A stretch of DNA of 7,253 nt from Nitrospirota bacterium (GTDB lineage: Bacteria; Nitrospirota; CAKKRA01; 9FT-COMBO-42-15), in contig JAHFEP010000146.1 of the NCBI GenBank assembly GCA_023248415.1, positions 1 to 7,253 of the forward strand. The letters are read 5' to 3'. Made by a program: the position numbers and the translations under genes. This document shows, one piece after another, positions 6,342-7,253 of this stretch. The notes below the pieces were generated by a model, which saw only the letters and a program-made list of their open reading frames with translations, was not told where the DNA came from and did no database searches. Each line of letters opens with the position of its first letter. Within the stretch, counting starts at the first letter, position 1.

Positions 6342-7253
6342 ATGGAAAAAAGGATATTAGTAATAGACGATTCTGAGCAGACAAGAAAAAACCTGATTGA
6401 GATATTAAAAAATGCCCGTTTGTTTAATGTGTATCTTGAGGCAGAGGACGGCATTGAGGCATTCAGGATATTATCAAAGGAAAAGGTGGATATAATAATA
6501 TCCGATGTCATCATGCCCCGGATGGACGGCTTTAAATTCTTGTCTCTTATCAAGAAGGACAGGGAATTAAAAGACATCCCTGTAATAATGCTGACCATCA
6601 GGGGAGAGATTATTGACAAGATAAGGGGACTTGATATCGGCGCTGATGATTATATTATCAAGCCGTTCAATTCTGACGAGCTTATAGCAAAGGTCAAGGT
6701 ATTTCTAAGGATAAAGGCTTTACAGGATGATTTGAAGACAAAGAATCTTGAATTAGAAAAACTGAGCGTCGTTGACCATCTTACACAGCTTTTTAACAGG
6801 AGGCATTTTTATGAATGCCTGAAAAAGGAATTTAAACGTTCGGAGAGGTATAACCTGAAGGTATCCTGCATGCTCATTGATATTGACTTCTTTAAAAACA
6901 TAAATGATACCCACGGCCATCTTATCGGCGACCTTGTTTTAAGAGAGCTCGGTATGATACTTGTCGGCTCTGTCAGAGAGCACGATACTGTTGCAAGATA
7001 CGGCGGTGACGAGTTTGCAGTTATACTTCCGCAGAAAAACGGCGAGGGCTCTAAGGTAGTTGCAAACAGGATTATTAAGACAGTTGAGGGTTATCAGTTT
7101 GCAAAGAATACAGAACTTAAAGACGGCATTAAGATTACAGTAAGTATAGGAATAGTGACATATTCCGACCAAAAGGTTGCGAATTATGAAGAAATGATAA
7201 AACTTGCAGATGATGCCCTTTATGACGCAAAGACAAAGAGAAATAGTATATGT
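6342..7253 (+). CDS. Receiver-GGDEF diguanylate cyclase, 3' end missing
   Basis: An open frame of 304 codons runs from ATG 6342 to the right edge without a stop. The receiver domain (1-122) has D9-D10, phospho-acceptor D55 (IIISDVIMPRMDG), T85 and K107 (DYIIKPF). A charged helical linker (about 123-142, LQDDLKTKNLELEKL) leads to a GGDEF domain starting at VVDHLTQLFNRRHF. That domain shows metal-binding D180 (LIDIDFFKNIND), nucleotide-contact N188 and D197, the intact GGDEF signature at 221-225, and an intact product-inhibition I-site RxxD (R212-E-H-D215). It should therefore make c-di-GMP from two GTP when phosphorylated, with feedback inhibition, as in PleD/WspR-like proteins. Only a few residues of the usual GGDEF domain end appear to be missing. 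The start is 2 nt after the cheA stop with AAGGG at 6331-6335, so it is surely co-translated with cheA. Confidence 0.95.
   Translation, partial: MEKRILVIDDSEQTRKNLIEILKNARLFNVYLEAEDGIEAFRILSKEKVDIIISDVIMPRMDGFKFLSLIKKDRELKDIPVIMLTIRGEIIDKIRGLDIGADDYIIKPFNSDELIAKVKVFLRIKALQDDLKTKNLELEKLSVVDHLTQLFNRRHFYECLKKEFKRSERYNLKVSCMLIDIDFFKNINDTHGHLIGDLVLRELGMILVGSVREHDTVARYGGDEFAVILPQKNGEGSKVVANRIIKTVEGYQFAKNTELKDGIKITVSIGIVTYSDQKVANYEEMIKLADDALYDAKTKRNSIC

Overview
The window looks like a stretch of chromosome from an AT-rich (about 40% GC by eye) Gram-negative-type bacterium. The mix of genes, the dense same-strand packing and the two repeat styles (a CCCCCCTT/AAGGGGGG palindrome and a GTCATTCC...GGAATGAC element) resemble uncultured Nitrospirota or Desulfobacterota-like genomes. 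That taxonomic guess is inference; no rRNA or other lineage marker is present. All seven genes read on the + strand, and coding density is very high.

Region 1 (1-3733) is a tight gene cluster with gaps of only 3, 3, 9 and 5 nt. It holds the end of a protein resembling the N-terminal domain of M17 leucyl aminopeptidases but without the peptidase domain. It is followed by a calcineurin-like metallophosphoesterase, adenylosuccinate lyase (purB), the small PurS subunit of FGAM synthase, and a DUF4388/PATAN plus GAF-like signalling protein. The two purine genes catalyse or support de novo purine synthesis. The genes around them are probably co-transcribed housekeeping and signalling genes.

Region 2 (3734-3930) is the only real intergenic space. 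It is almost filled by a roughly 120-bp imperfect palindrome with a small hairpin at each end, an MITE/REP-like repeat. A weaker 8-bp inverted repeat lies further out on both sides.

Region 3 (3931-7253) is a chemosensory/two-component cluster: a stand-alone CheY-type receiver, a complete CheA histidine kinase (Hpt, P2-like, P3, HATPase, CheW-like domains), and a receiver-GGDEF diguanylate cyclase that runs off the right edge. All key catalytic residues are visible. The layout suggests CheA phosphorylating both a CheY and a PleD/WspR-like cyclase, so chemosensory input would be turned into a c-di-GMP signal. No CheW, MCP, CheB or CheR gene is in the window.

I see no clearly new biological system. 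The most interesting items are the CheA-to-c-di-GMP arrangement, the palindromic repeat that has become part of a coding sequence near the left edge, and the composite repeat before cheY.
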